Part shown: positions 12,808 through 24,600 of the stretch, in pieces
Layout of the letters: every line of letters begins with the position of its first letter
Position numbering within the stretch: position 1 is the first letter of the stretch
Assembly: GCA_947000775.1 (NCBI GenBank)
Contig: CAMQGK010000637.1
Location: forward strand, 25,350,001-25,414,000
Direction: 5' to 3'
Source: Pterois miles
Taxonomy: Eukaryota > Chordata > Actinopteri > Perciformes > Scorpaenidae
DNA: 64,000 bases
Position numbers and translations under genes: made by a program
Notes under the pieces: generated by a model
What the model was told of the DNA's origin: nothing
The model's input: only the letters and a program-made list of their open reading frames with translations
Databases searched by the model: none

Positions 12808-12855
12808 AGGGTCAGCCCTTCAAATGTAAAAGTCTCTGAGTGGCTGAATGAGTGA
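12808..12855 (+). CDS. Candidate terminal coding exon (unknown gene)
   Basis: A good polypyrimidine tract (tttctttttgtctgg) and accacag acceptor precede a short frame reading RVSPSNVKVSEWLNE and then TGA in phase 0, matching the outgoing phase of the segment at 11347-11452. In another phase it reads GQPFKCKSL before a stop. No poly(A) signal was found close behind. It is a weak link, offered only because phase and borders agree. The whole three-exon product would be about 60 residues. Confidence 0.18.
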   Translation, partial: RVSPSNVKVSEWLNE

Positions 12856-13312
12856 TTTCGTTGCACGATTGGTCGGTCTAGTGTTTGAGTTTCCTCGTTG
12901 GCTGTTACTCTTTCAAAATGAAAAAGTGGGGAACAGTCCTTTTATGCATTTCAGCCCGTCCACTGTGATGCGTCCGCCACATGACACTTGGACCAAGCTG
13001 AGAAACTAGGTGATCTACAGTAGAACTAAAATGAAACCAGATTCAGAAGTGGCTTCACATTCAGACCTAGATTTTGGTGGATTGTTTAAGCGGAATAACA
13101 GAAACGCTACGAGCAGGCCGCCAGTTCAGTGGAGCAGCGAGTCCACTAGTGTCGTTGCCGGACCTGGTGGACATGCCACTACTCACTATTTATGTAACAG
13201 TTTAGCCACAAATTCACAGACACGGTCCAGACATGTACTCAGTTTGGACTAAGTCTTGTTATAATTTATGTTATGTTCTTTTAAAGTAATTCTGTCTTTC
13301 TTTCCTTCTCAC
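12856..13312. other. Non-coding stretch, nothing supported
   Basis: A plus-strand frame of 80 codons (13010-13252) has no features. No borders or repeats were recognised. Confidence 0.3.
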
Positions 13313-13417
13313 GTAAAGAGGATTTGTAGCTGTATCGGTGGCTCTGAATAACAGCCTCTCTGTTATCTGTAGAAGTTCTTGACTGTATCTCCTCACACCA
13401 ACTGTTTCTGTGCCGGC
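13313..13417 (-). CDS. Candidate coding exon, minus strand (unknown gene)
   Basis: On the minus strand a 105-nt segment (35 codons, phase 0 on both sides) reads AGTETVGVRRYSQELLQI and then TERLLFRATDTATNPLY. It ends at a gtgaga donor and is preceded by the pyrimidine-rich tctgtttctgctccc. The acceptor would be the unusual GAG, or a CAG ten bases further in. The residue composition looks protein-like, with an amphipathic YSQELLQITERLL helix. The frame stays open to both sides (13271-13495), so an unspliced fragment is also possible. No family was identified. Confidence 0.28.
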
Positions 13418-13499
13418 CTCCGTGGGAGCAGAAACAGATAAGTTTTCAGTAAAGACGCTATCACAACCACAAACCTCCCAGCTATGTTGCAGCATTTAG

Positions 13500-14431
13500 A
13501 GACTGACGTCTAGGAGGGTTTACCAAACTGTGCAGATCTGTCTTTGACCTGTTATGTTATGGTGCATGAATATGTATGCGCATGCATGTTTTTAGACATA
13601 CCGGTAGATAAACGCTCCCAGCCATGCGTGATATTTTCATATGCTGTACGGACCAAGTAACTCATTTGAGCAAACATCAGTTTGTACTAGTGAGGTGCCA
13701 CCCTGATGTTTTCAATCAGCATGCGAAGGGAACGTAGTACAGTGTGTGGGTAGGTCTATAGTGTTTGAATAGTGCATTCCACAGTTAGGCTTTAGAATAA
13801 CATTCCCTTCATGCACAGCTACTGGTACAAATAACTCCAAGTGCCCTATTAGCTAATGATCCAGCCCTGTAGACTCTCATACTGTACCTGCTCACGAGGA
13901 ACGCTGAAACAATCATACGATGTGCAGAGTGTTGGTCAGGACATGCACACACAGGTAAACTCAGTTTAATCATAATCAGGACACAGGATGATACATGGTA
14001 TAGGGTTTACAGCTGCACACACTTTATTCCCCCTTCATCATATACAGTAATGTTTTGATGTTTGACATTAAAACTTTGTATTTTTGAGGACCTATCAGCT
14101 TTGCAAATGCAGAAAATGTCCTTAAAAAACGGTTTCTCTACATGCAGAGATCCTTATCAACATGAAGTTTCTGTAAATTGAAGTATTTATTATAGCGTGC
14201 AAAATAAATCTCTTTTATAAGGAAAGCAAACATGCAAACTTAGTTGGACTAACTCCAGACAACATGCTGGAGTACTCGCTGGACTGATTTTGTATTTATG
14301 GCCTGAGACAAGAATGTGCTTTTCTGAAGACACTCTGTCAACACTTGCTGGCAGCATACCATTTGTGAAGTATAGTTGACAGGATTTAGTTGACAATGTG
14401 GTTCAGTTTTAGCTCCAACGTGTCGTGTCTG
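13500..14431. other. Non-coding stretch, nothing supported
   Basis: AT-rich single-copy-looking DNA. Short frames only. Confidence 0.35.
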
Positions 14432-15147
14432 AGGTTGTCATTTGATTATAATATTTAGTCACAATTAATTGCATGATTGTCCATAGTTAATCACGATTAA
14501 TCACAAATCAAATACATTTTCTTTTATCTGTTTAAAATGCACTGTGAGGGGAGATTTGATTTTATTAACATGAGTTGACAAATATGTTTTATGCAAATGT
14601 ATGATGTATTTATTATTAGAAATCAATCAACAATGAGAAATATTGTCCATAAACTCTCACAGGTACTACATGAAACATAAAAAAATGTGCTCAAATGGCA
14701 AACTGCAGCCCAACAGGCAACAACAGCTGTCAGTGTGCTGACTTGACTATGACTTGATCCAAACTTCATGTGATTATCATAAAGTGGGCATGTCTGTAAA
14801 CGGGAGACTGGTGGGGACCCAGAGAACCCATTTACATTCACATATCTGGAGGTAAGAGGTCAAATGACCTGTTTTGAAAATGGCCATGACAGATTTTCCT
14901 CGCCAAAGTTCAGCGCATGTTTAGAACATTATTTAACCTCCTTTGTAACAGGCGAGTATGACATGGTTGGCACCAGTGGATTCTTCAGGTTTACAGTTTC
15001 ATGTGATGCCAGTATCTTCTCTCTACCTTTAAAGCTGAACCTGCTACAACCTACGAATCACAATTTTCATCCATGCGTTAAAGAAATGAATGGTGTTAAA
15101 ACAAATTAGCGTTTATATGTTTTTATTGCGCTAACTTTGACAGCCCT
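14432..15147 (-). mobile_element. MITE of the AGGGCTGT family, copy 3 (inverted)
   Basis: Full-length copy in reverse orientation, about 716 bp. It starts aggttgtcatttgattataa and ends gctaactttgacagccct. All the family blocks are present as reverse complements, e.g. caacaacagctgtca, ctggtggggacccaga and aaatggccatgacaga. A target-site duplication is not obvious. Confidence 0.82.
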
Positions 15148-15192
15148 AGTAGTGTCATATTTTTGTGTAATGACATATTGTGCTATGATTTA

Positions 15193-15359
15193 TTATTTTC
15201 CAGCGCTGGAAATGGCCAGTGCTGTGGACAGAGATGTAAAGCCGATGCTCTCCTCTTCCCAGCTCCAGTCCTTGTCGGCCTGCTCTCTATAATGCAGCTC
15301 CACCCAGGTGTGTGAAAGAACAAACCACTGTGGCTCTCTGAGGTATGTCAGCTTTCCCC
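15193..15359 (-). CDS. Candidate terminal exon, minus strand (unknown gene)
   Basis: After a tgtatgcag acceptor the minus strand reads GKLTYLREPQWFVLSHTW, VELHYREQADKDWSWEEES and IGFTSLSTALAISSAGK and then stops. An AATAAA immediately overlaps the stop. It looks protein-like (Trp- and acidic-rich, no low complexity), but I recognise no family. The plus strand of the same DNA also has a strong acceptor (tattattttccag at 15203), an open frame and a gtgtgtg donor at 15308. The coding strand is therefore uncertain. It lies only about 110 bp from the start of the satellite. Confidence 0.3.
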
Positions 15360-16228
15360 CTGCATACACACACATTACACATTATTTAAAACAATAAAAA
15401 GACAAATATTGTTTTATTAGAATATAATACTTTCTATACCTGCTTGCAGGTACACTACTCAGACACACTACTTTTTTTGACAATTTTTTTTTTTTTTTTC
15501 GACATGCTATACTATGACTTATCGACAAACTATACTTACTACTTCAGACATATTGTAGTAAGAAGTTTTTAAACATACTGTGCTATGACTTTCAGATTCA
15601 GATCAACATACTATACTTTGACTTTTTTATGACATACTATTACTTTTTTCATGATTTTGAATCTGTTGTGCTTTTTTCATGATTTTTTTGAATACTATAG
15701 TTGCTTTTCTTTTTTTTGACATACTATACTATGACTTTTCTCGACAGACTATACTATGATTTTTATCATTATTTTTTACATACTTCTATGATTTTTATTA
15801 TGTTTGGCTTTTTTCGACAGTATACTCTGGGTTTTTTCGACATACTATACTATGACTTTTTTCAGATACTATGATTTTTATCATTACTTTTTCATACTAT
15901 ACTGACTTCTTTGCGATTTTTCTCGACAGACTATACTATGACTTTTTTCGATATAATATAGTATGACCTTTTTCATGACTTTTTTTGGACATAATATCCT
16001 GTGACTTTTTCAGGACTTTTTTTCGTCGTACTGTACTATGATTTTTTTTGACATATTATACTATGATTTTTCTTTTTTTTTTCAGAAATTTTTTCGACAT
16101 ACATGGTATTTTTTTTCGACTTTACATAGTATACTAAGACTTTTTTCGACATACTATCCTATGACTTTTTTTTCGACAGACTATACTATGATTTTTATCA
16201 TGACTTTTTTCGACATACTATACTGACT

Positions 16229-16590
16229 GGGCTGCACGGTGGTGCAGTGGTTAGCGCTGTTGCCTCACAGCAAGAGGGTCGCAGATTCAATACCGGCTTG
16301 TGACTCTTCTGTGTGGAGTTTGCATGTTCTCCCCGTGTAAGCGTGGGTTTTCTCCAGGTACTCCGGCTTCCTCCCACAGTCCAAAGACATGCTGTTTAGG
16401 TTAATTGGTTACTCTAAATTGCCCGTAGGTGTGAATGGTTGTCTGTCTATATGTTGTCTGTGTCTATGTGCCCTGCGATGGACTGGCGACCTGTCCAGGG
16501 TGTACCCTGCCTTCGCCCAATGCCAGCTGGGATCAGCTCCAGCCTCCCCGCGACCCCTAACGGGATAAGCGGTTGACGATGGATGGATGG
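16229..16590 (+). mobile_element. V-SINE inserted in the satellite
   Basis: Same family as 5070-5438: head GGTGGTGCAGTGGTTAGCG, central TTCTGTGTGGAGTTTGCATG and CCCACAGTCCAAAGACATGC, tail with GATGGATGGATGG. It interrupts a satellite unit after catactatactgact. No clean target duplication was found because the right side is occupied by a further tail fragment. Confidence 0.93.
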
Positions 16591-16690
16591 ACTGGATACT
16601 GTCTGTGTCTTTGTGCACTGCGATGGTCTGGCGACCAGTCCAGGGTGAACTCTGCCTTCGCCCTATCCAGCTGGGACTTTGCTCGACATC
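16591..16690 (+). mobile_element. Partial second V-SINE tail in tandem
   Basis: Repeats the last third of the SINE (tctgtgtctttgtgcactgc, then cgaccagtccagggtgaac, then cgccctatccagctggg) with its own substitutions, then fades into satellite. It may be a local duplication or the 3' end of a second insertion. Confidence 0.8.
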
Positions 16691-17287
16691 CTATACGGGA
16701 TAACTTTTTTCATGACTTGTTGGATGGACTATACTATGACTTTTTTGTGACTTTTCTCGACAGACTATACAATGACTTTTATCATGACTTTTTTTTTCCG
16801 ACATACTATACTATGACTTTTTCATGATGTTTTTGGAAATACTATACTGACTTTTTTTCATGACTTTATTTTACATAATATACTAAGACTTTTCTCGACA
16901 TACTATACTATGACTTTTTTTTAATTACTTTTTTCGACATACTATAGTATCACTTTTTTCATGATTTTTTTCGACATACTAGGCTATGACTTTTATCGTG
17001 ACTTTTTTCGCCATACTTTTTTATTACTTTTTTTCGACACACTATACTTTCACTTTTTCATGATGTTATTATTTTACATAATATACTATGACTTTTTACA
17101 TTATTATGACATACTATACTATGAATTTTTATATGACTTTTTTGACATACTATGATTTTGACTTTTTTATTACTTTTTTCGACATACTATAGTATCACTT
17201 TTTTCATGACTTTTTTTTCGACATACGATACTGACTTTTCAACATACTACACTTGACTTTTTTCAACATATTACACTATGACTTCTT

Positions 17288-17348
17288 TCGACATACTATA
17301 CTATGATCATGATAAAAGTCACATTATAGTCATAGTATAGTATGTCGA
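17288..17348. repeat. Polarity-switch palindrome 1
   Basis: A perfect 19-nt arm tcgacatactatactatga (17288-17306) is followed by its exact reverse complement (17330-17348), with a 23-nt spacer that includes the self-complementary atgatcat. Units left of it read plus, units right of it read minus. Confidence 0.92.
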
Positions 17349-18090
17349 GAAAAGTCATAAAAAGGTCATGGTATAGTGCAGGACAATATGGCCAGAGTGT
17401 GTAGACAGTTCCTGGATGATGAAGGCTTTGATGCCATTGACTGGCCCTAACGTTTTCCCTGTCAAAAAAATTAAGTCAGTAAAGTGGCATGTTGAAATAA
17501 TAAAGTCATAGTATAGCATGTTGAAAAAATACAAATAGTATAGAATGTCAAAATAAAAATTCATAGTATACTGTAGTTTTTCAAACAAATAGTTATAAAA
17601 TAGTTATAGCATAAAAAAGTCATAGTATAGCATGTCGAAAAAAACAGTGATAGTGTAGTATGTCGATAAAATAAAACGTCAGTATAGTATGTCGAAATAT
17701 TTTGTGAGAAAATCATAGTATACTGTCGCAAAAATTTAAAAAAAAATCATAGTATAGTATGTTGAAAAATTTTGTGAAAAAATGTCATAGTATAGTATGT
17801 ATAAAATTTTACGATGAAAATGTCAAATTTATCTGTATTGAAAAAAATCATGAAAACAATCATCTTATAGCATGTAAAATAGAAAAAAAGTCATTTTAAT
17901 AAATGTAAAATTTTACAAAAAAAGGTAATAGTATAATATGTCGAAAATTTTACAATAAAAACGTCAAATTTTTGTATGTTGAAAAAACTCATGAAAACAA
18001 TCATCTTATAGCATGTAAAATGATATTATGGTGAAAAAAAGCCATTTTAATAAATGTTGTAAAATTTCACAAAAAAAATGTCAGTATAGT
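17330..18090 (-). repeat. Left inverted block: short then long units, minus polarity
   Basis: Units read GTCATAGTATAGTATGTCG on the plus strand. It grades from 37-bp-like units to diverged long units containing TCATGAAAACAATCATCTTA and TAGCATGTAAAATGAT. These resemble the diverged long units at 51660-54530. Confidence 0.88.
17379..17463 (+). pseudogene. Tc1/mariner transposase gene fragment
   Basis: This non-satellite insert translates as QDNMARVCRQFLDDEGFDAI-DWP followed by a stop. In the Tc1/mariner DDE family the motif around the second catalytic Asp is QDN, followed about 20 residues later by a DWP-S/Y-SPDLNPIEH-W block. The fragment breaks off inside that second block, with a TAA after DWP. 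It is about 85 bp, has no terminal repeats, and is embedded between minus-polarity satellite units. It is clearly inactive. Confidence 0.85.
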
Positions 18091-18100
18091 AACTATACTA
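18081..18100. repeat. Polarity-switch palindrome 2
   Basis: agtatagt (18083-18090) and its complement actatact (18092-18099) meet around a single A at 18091. Minus-polarity units lie to the left and plus-polarity long units to the right. The spacer is almost absent, so this is a direct inverted junction. Confidence 0.85.
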
Positions 18101-18364
18101 TGAGGTTTTTTTGCAAATTTATCAACAATAGATAAAATGTTTTTTTTCCACCATAGAATCATTTTACATGCTATAATATGACTGTTGTCATGATTTTTAA
18201 GAACATCAAAATATTTTGTTTTCATCGAAAAATTTCGACATACTATACTATGACATTTTTTTGTAAAATTTTTCAACATTTCACAAAATGACTATTTTTC
18301 ACCATTGAACAATTTTATATGCTATAATATGATTGTTTTCATGATTATTTTCAACATACAAAAA

Positions 18365-18689
18365 GGGTGGCAGTAGCTCAGTCCGTAGGGACTTGGTTTA
18401 GGAATCGGAGGGTCACCGGTTCAAGTCCCAACATGGACCAAGACCAACTGGTTGCTGGAGAGGTTCCAGTTTACCTCTTGGGCACTGCCGAGGTGCCCCT
18501 GAGCAAGACACCAAACCCCCAACAGCTCGGGGTGCTTGTGAGGAGCAGCCCCCTCACTCTGACATCTCTCCATGAATGCATGTATGTGTACTGTGTAAAG
18601 TTAACAGAGTGAAAAAACTAAATTTCCCTACGGGGATTAATAAAAGTTCATCTTATCTCTCTCTCTCTCTCTCCCTCTTTCTCTCTTAT
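18365..18689 (+). mobile_element. tRNA-derived SINE inserted in core array
   Basis: The head carries pol III boxes: A-box TAGCTCAGTCCGTAGGG and B-box GGTTCAAGTCC (18419-18429). The tail is AATTTCCCTACGGGGATTAA, then TAAAAGTTCATCTTAT, then a (TC)n run. A perfect 12-bp target duplication, aacatacaaaaa, lies at 18353-18364 and 18690-18701 and is made of satellite sequence. This proves that the SINE arrived after the surrounding unit existed. It is not a functional tRNA gene. Confidence 0.95.
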
Positions 18690-21600
18690 AACATACAAAA
18701 AAATTTTACGTTTTCATTGAAAATTTTCGACATACAATACTATGACATTTTAAATTTTTTCAACATTCGATAAAATAAATTTTTTTCACCATAGAATCAT
18801 TTTACATGCTATGATCTAACCGTTTTCATAATTTTTTTCAACATCAAAAATTTTTTACGTTTTACTTGAAAAATTTCGACATACAATACTATGACATTTT
18901 TTTCTAAATTTTTTTCAACATTCGATAAAATAAATTTTTTTCACCATAGAATCATTTTACATGCTATAATCTAACCGTTTTCATGATTTTTTTCAACATC
19001 AAAAAAAATTTACGTTTTAATTGAAAAATTTCGACATACTATACTATGACATTTTTTTGTAAAGTTTTTCAACATTAGATAAAATGTTTTTTCCACCATA
19101 GAATCATTTTACATGCTATAATATAACTGTTTTCATGATTTTTATGAACATCAAAAAAATTGTACATTTTCATCAAAAAATTTCGACATACTATACTATG
19201 ACATTTTTTTGTAAAATTTTTCAACATTTCACAAAATGAAATATTTTTCACCATAGAATCATTTTACATGCTATAATCTAACCGTTTTCATGATTTTTTT
19301 CAATATCACAAAAAATTTACTTTTTCATTAAAAAATTTCGACGCACTACACTATATTATTTTTCGAAAATTAATCAACATTAGATAAAATGTTTTTTTTC
19401 CACCATAGAATCATTTTACATGCTGTAATATAACTGTTTTCATGATTTTTATGAACATCAAAAAAATTTTACGTTTTCATTTAAAAAATTCCGACATACT
19501 ATACTATGACATTTTTTTGTAAAATGTTTCAACATTCGATAAAATGTCCTTTTTCCACCATAGAATCATTTTACATGCTATAATATAACCGTTTTCATGA
19601 TTTTTATGAACATCAAAAAACTTTACGTTTTCATCGAAAAATTTCGACATACTATACTATGACATTTTTTTGTAAACTTAATCAACATTAGATAAAATGT
19701 TTTTTTTCCACCATAGAATCATCTGACATGCTATAATCTAACTGTTTTCATGATTTTTATGAACATCAAAAAAAATTTACGTTTTCATCGAAAAATTTCG
19801 ACATACTATACTATGAAATTTTTTACTAAATTTTTTTCAACATTTGATAAAACATCTTTTTTCCACCATAGAATCATTTTACATGCTATAATATAACCGT
19901 TTTCATGATTTTTTTCAACATCAAAAAAATTTTACGTTTTCATCGAAAAATTTCGACATACTGTACTATGACATTTTTTTGTAAACTTTTTCAACATTCG
20001 ATAAAATGTCCTTTTTCCACCATAGAATCATTTTACATGCTATAATCTAACTGTTTTCATGATTTTTTTAAACATCAAAAAATTTTTACATTTTCATTTA
20101 AAAAATTTCGACATACTATACTATGACATTTTTTTGTAAAATTAATCAACATTAAATAAAATGTCTTTTTTTCACCATAGAATCATTTTACATGCTATAA
20201 TATAACTGTTTTCATGATTTTTATGAACATCAAAAAAAAATTTACGTTTTCATCGAAAAATTTCGACATACTATACTATGACATTTTTTTGTAAACTTTT
20301 TCAACAATCGATAAAATCTCCTTTTTCCACCATAGAATCATTTTACATGCTATAATATAACCGTTTTCATGATTTTTTTCAACATCATAAAAAATTTTAC
20401 ATTTTCATTTAAAAAATTTCGACATACTATACTATGACATTTTTTTGTAAAATTAATCAACATTAGATAAAATGTTTTTTCCACCATAGAATCATTTTAC
20501 ATGCTATAATATAACTGTTTTCATGATTTTTTTCAACATCAAAAAAATTTTACGTTTTCATCAAAAAATTTCGACATACTATACTATGACATTTTTTACT
20601 AAATTTTTTCAACATTCGATAAAATATCTTTTTTTCACCATAGAATCATTTTACATGCTATAATATAACCGTTTTCATGATTTTTTTCAACATCAAAAAA
20701 TTTTTACGTTTTCATTGAAAAATTTCGACATACTATACTATGACATTTTTTTGTAAAATTTATCAACATTAGATAAAATGTTTTTTTCCACCATAGAATC
20801 ATTTTACATGCTATAATATAACTGTTTTCATGATTTTTATGAACATCAAAAAAATTTACGTTTTCATCGAAAAATTTCGACATACTATACTATGACATTT
20901 TTTGTAAACTTTTTCAACATTCGATAAAATGTCTTTTTTCACCATAGAATCATTTTACATGCTATAATCTAACCGTTTTCATGATTTTTTTCAATATCAC
21001 AAAAATTTTACGTTTTCATTAAAAAATTTCGACATACTATACTATGACATTTTTTTGTAAAATTTTTAGACATTAGATGAAATGTTTTTTCCACCATAGA
21101 ATCATTTTACATGCTATAATATAACTGTTTTCATGATTTTTTTAAACATCAAAAAAAATTTACGTTTTCATCGAAAAATTTCGACATACTATACTATGAC
21201 ATTTTTCTATAAAATTTTTCAACATTTCGACAAAATGAAAATTTTTTTCACCATAGAATCAGTTTACATGCTATAATCTAACCGTTTTCATGATTTTTTT
21301 CAACATCATAAAAAATTTACGTTTTCATTTAAAAAATTTCGACATAGTATACTATGACATTTTTTTGTAAAATTAATCAACATTAGATAAAATGTTTTTT
21401 TCCACCATAGAATCATTTTACATGCTATAATATAACAATAAAAAAAACGTTTTCATTGAAAAATTTCGACATACTATACTATGACATTTTTTTGTAAACT
21501 TTTTCAACATTAGATAAAATGTTTTTTTCCACCATAGAATCATTTTACATGCTATAATATAACTGTTTTCATGATTTTTATGAACATCAAAAAAATTTTA

Positions 21601-24600
21601 CGTTTTCATTTAAAAAATTTCGACATACTATACTATGACATTTTTTTGTAAATTCTTAATCAACATTCGATAAAATATCTTTTTTTCACCATAGAATCAT
21701 TTTACATGCTATATTATAACCGTTTTCATGATTTTTTTCAACATCATAAAAAATTTACGTTTTCATTTAAAAAATTTCGACATACTATACTATGACATTT
21801 TTTGTAAAATTTTTCAACATTAAATAAAATGTTTTTTCCACCATAGAATCATTTTACATGCTATAATATAACTGTTTTCATGATTTTTATGAACATCAAA
21901 AAAAATTTACGTTTTCATCGAAAAATTTCGACATACTATACTATGACATTTTTTGTAAACTTTTTCAACATTCGATAAAATGTCTTTTTTCCACCATAGA
22001 ATCATTTTACATGCTATAATCTAACCGTTTTCATGATTTTTTTCAACATCAAAAAATTTTTACGTTTTCATTGAAAAATTTCGACATACTATACTATGAC
22101 ATTTTTTTGTAAACTTTTTTAACATTCGATAAAATGTCCTTTTTTCCACCATAGAATCATTTTACATGCTATAATCTAACTGTTTTCATGATTTTTTTTA
22201 ACATCAAAAAAAATTTACGTTTTCATTGAAAAATTTCGACATACTATACTATGACATTTTTTTGTAAAATTTTTCAACATTAAATAAAATGTTTTTTCCA
22301 CCATAGAATCATTTTACATGCTATAATATAACTGTTTTCATGATTTTTATGAACATCAAAAAAATATTACGTTTTCATCGAAAAATTTCGACATACTATA
22401 CTATGACATTTTTTTGTAAACTTTTTCAACATTCGATAAAATGTCTTTTTTCACCATAGAATCATTTTACATGCTATATTATAACCGTTTTCATGATTTC
22501 TTACAACATCATAAAAAATTTACGTTTTAATTGAAAAATTTCGACATACTATACTATGACATTTTTTTGTAAAATTTTTCAACATTAGATAAAAATTTTT
22601 TTCCACCATAGAATCATTTTACATGCTATAATATAACTGTTTTCATGATTTTTTTAAACATCAAAAAAAATTACGTTTTCATCGAAAAATTTCGACATAC
22701 TATACTATGACATTTTTTACAAAATTTTTTCAACATTCGATAAAATATCTTTTTTTCACCATAGAATCATTTTACATGCTATAATATAACTGTTTTCATG
22801 ATTTTTATGAACATCAAAAAAATTTTACGTTTTCATCGAAAAATTTCGACATACTATACTATGACATTTTTTTGTAAACTTTTTCAACATTCGATAAAAT
22901 GTCCTTTTTCCACCATAGAATCATTTTACATGCTATAATATAACCGTTTTCATGATTTTCTTAAACATCAAAAAAAATTTACGTTTTCATCGAAAAATTT
23001 CGACATACTATACTATGACATTTTTTACTGAATTTTTTCAACATTTGATAAAATGTTTTTTTCCACCATAGAATCATTTTACATGCTATAATATAACTGT
23101 TTTCATGATTTTTATGAACATCAAAAAAATTTTACGTTTTCATTTAAAAAATTTCGACATACTATACTATGACATTTTTTTGTAAACTTAATCAACATTC
23201 GATAAAATATTTTTTTTCACCATAGAATCATTTTAAATGCTATAATATAACTGTTTTCATGATTTTTTTCAACATCAAAAAAAATTTACGTTTTCATCGA
23301 AAAATTTCGACATACTATACTATGACATTTTTTTGTAAAATTTTTCAACATTAGATAAAATGTTTTTTCCACCATAGAATCATTTTACATGCTATAATAT
23401 AACTGTTTTCATGATTTTTATGAACATCAAAAAAATTTTACGTTTTCATCGAAAAATTTCGACATACTATACTATGACATTTTTTACTAAATTTTTTCAA
23501 CATTCGATAAAATGAATTTTTTTTTTCACCATAGAATCATTTTACATGCTATAATATAACTGTTTTCATGATTTTTATGAACATCAAAAAAAATTTTGTT
23601 TTCATTGAAAAATTTCGACATACTATACTATGACATTTTTTTGTAAAATTTTTCAACATTAGATAAAATGTTTTTTCCACCATAGAATCATTTTACATGC
23701 TATAATATAACTGTTTTCATGATTTTTTTCAACATCAAAAAAAATTTACGTTTTCATCGAAAAATTTCGACATACTATACTATGACATTTTTTACTAAAT
23801 TTTTTCAACATTAGATAAAATGTTTTTTTCCACCATAGAATCATTTTACATGCTATAATATAACTGTTTTCATGATTTTTATGAACATCAAAAAAAATTT
23901 ACGTTTTCATCGAAAAATTTCGACATACTATACTATGACATTTTTTTGTAAACTTTTTCAACAATTCGATAAAATCTCCTTTTTCCACCATAGAATCATT
24001 TTACATGCTATAATCTAACCGTTTTCATGATTTTTTTCAACATCATAAAAAATTTACGTTTTCATTAAAAAATTTCGACATACTATACTATGACATTTTT
24101 TTGTAAAATTTATCAACATTAGATGAAATGTTTTTTCCACCATAGAATCATTTTACATGCTATAATATAACTGTTTTCATGATTTTTATGAACATCAAAA
24201 AAATTTTACGTTTTCATCGAAAAAATTTCGACATACTATACTATGACATTTTTTGTAAAATTTTTCAACATTAGATGAAATGTTTTTTCCACCATAGAAT
24301 CATTTTACATGCTATAATATAACTGTTTTCATGATTTTTTTAAACATCAAAAACATTTTACGTTTTCATCGAAAAATTTCGACATACTATACTATGACAT
24401 TTTTTGTAAAATTTTTCAACATTAGATGAAATGTTTTTTCCACCATAGAATCATTTTACATGCTATAATATAACTGTTTTCATGATTTTTTTAAACATCA
24501 AAAAAATTTTGTTTTCATTGAAAAATTTCGACATACTATACTATGACATTTTTTACTAAATTTTTTCAACATTCGATAAAATATCTTTTTTTCACCATAG

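Larger units (their letters stand above)
15470..17306 (+). repeat. Left edge: degenerate ~37-bp units, plus polarity
   Basis: Units of the form CGACATACTATACTATGACT, TTTTTCATGACTTTTTT, with many single-base changes, deletions and T-run length changes. The segment is interrupted by a V-SINE and its partial tail copy. The T runs alternate with the ACTATACTATGAC core. Confidence 0.92.

Noticed and set aside
18367..18440. tRNA-like sequence with A and B boxes
   Set aside because: It is the head of a SINE with its own tail and target duplications, not a functional tRNA gene.
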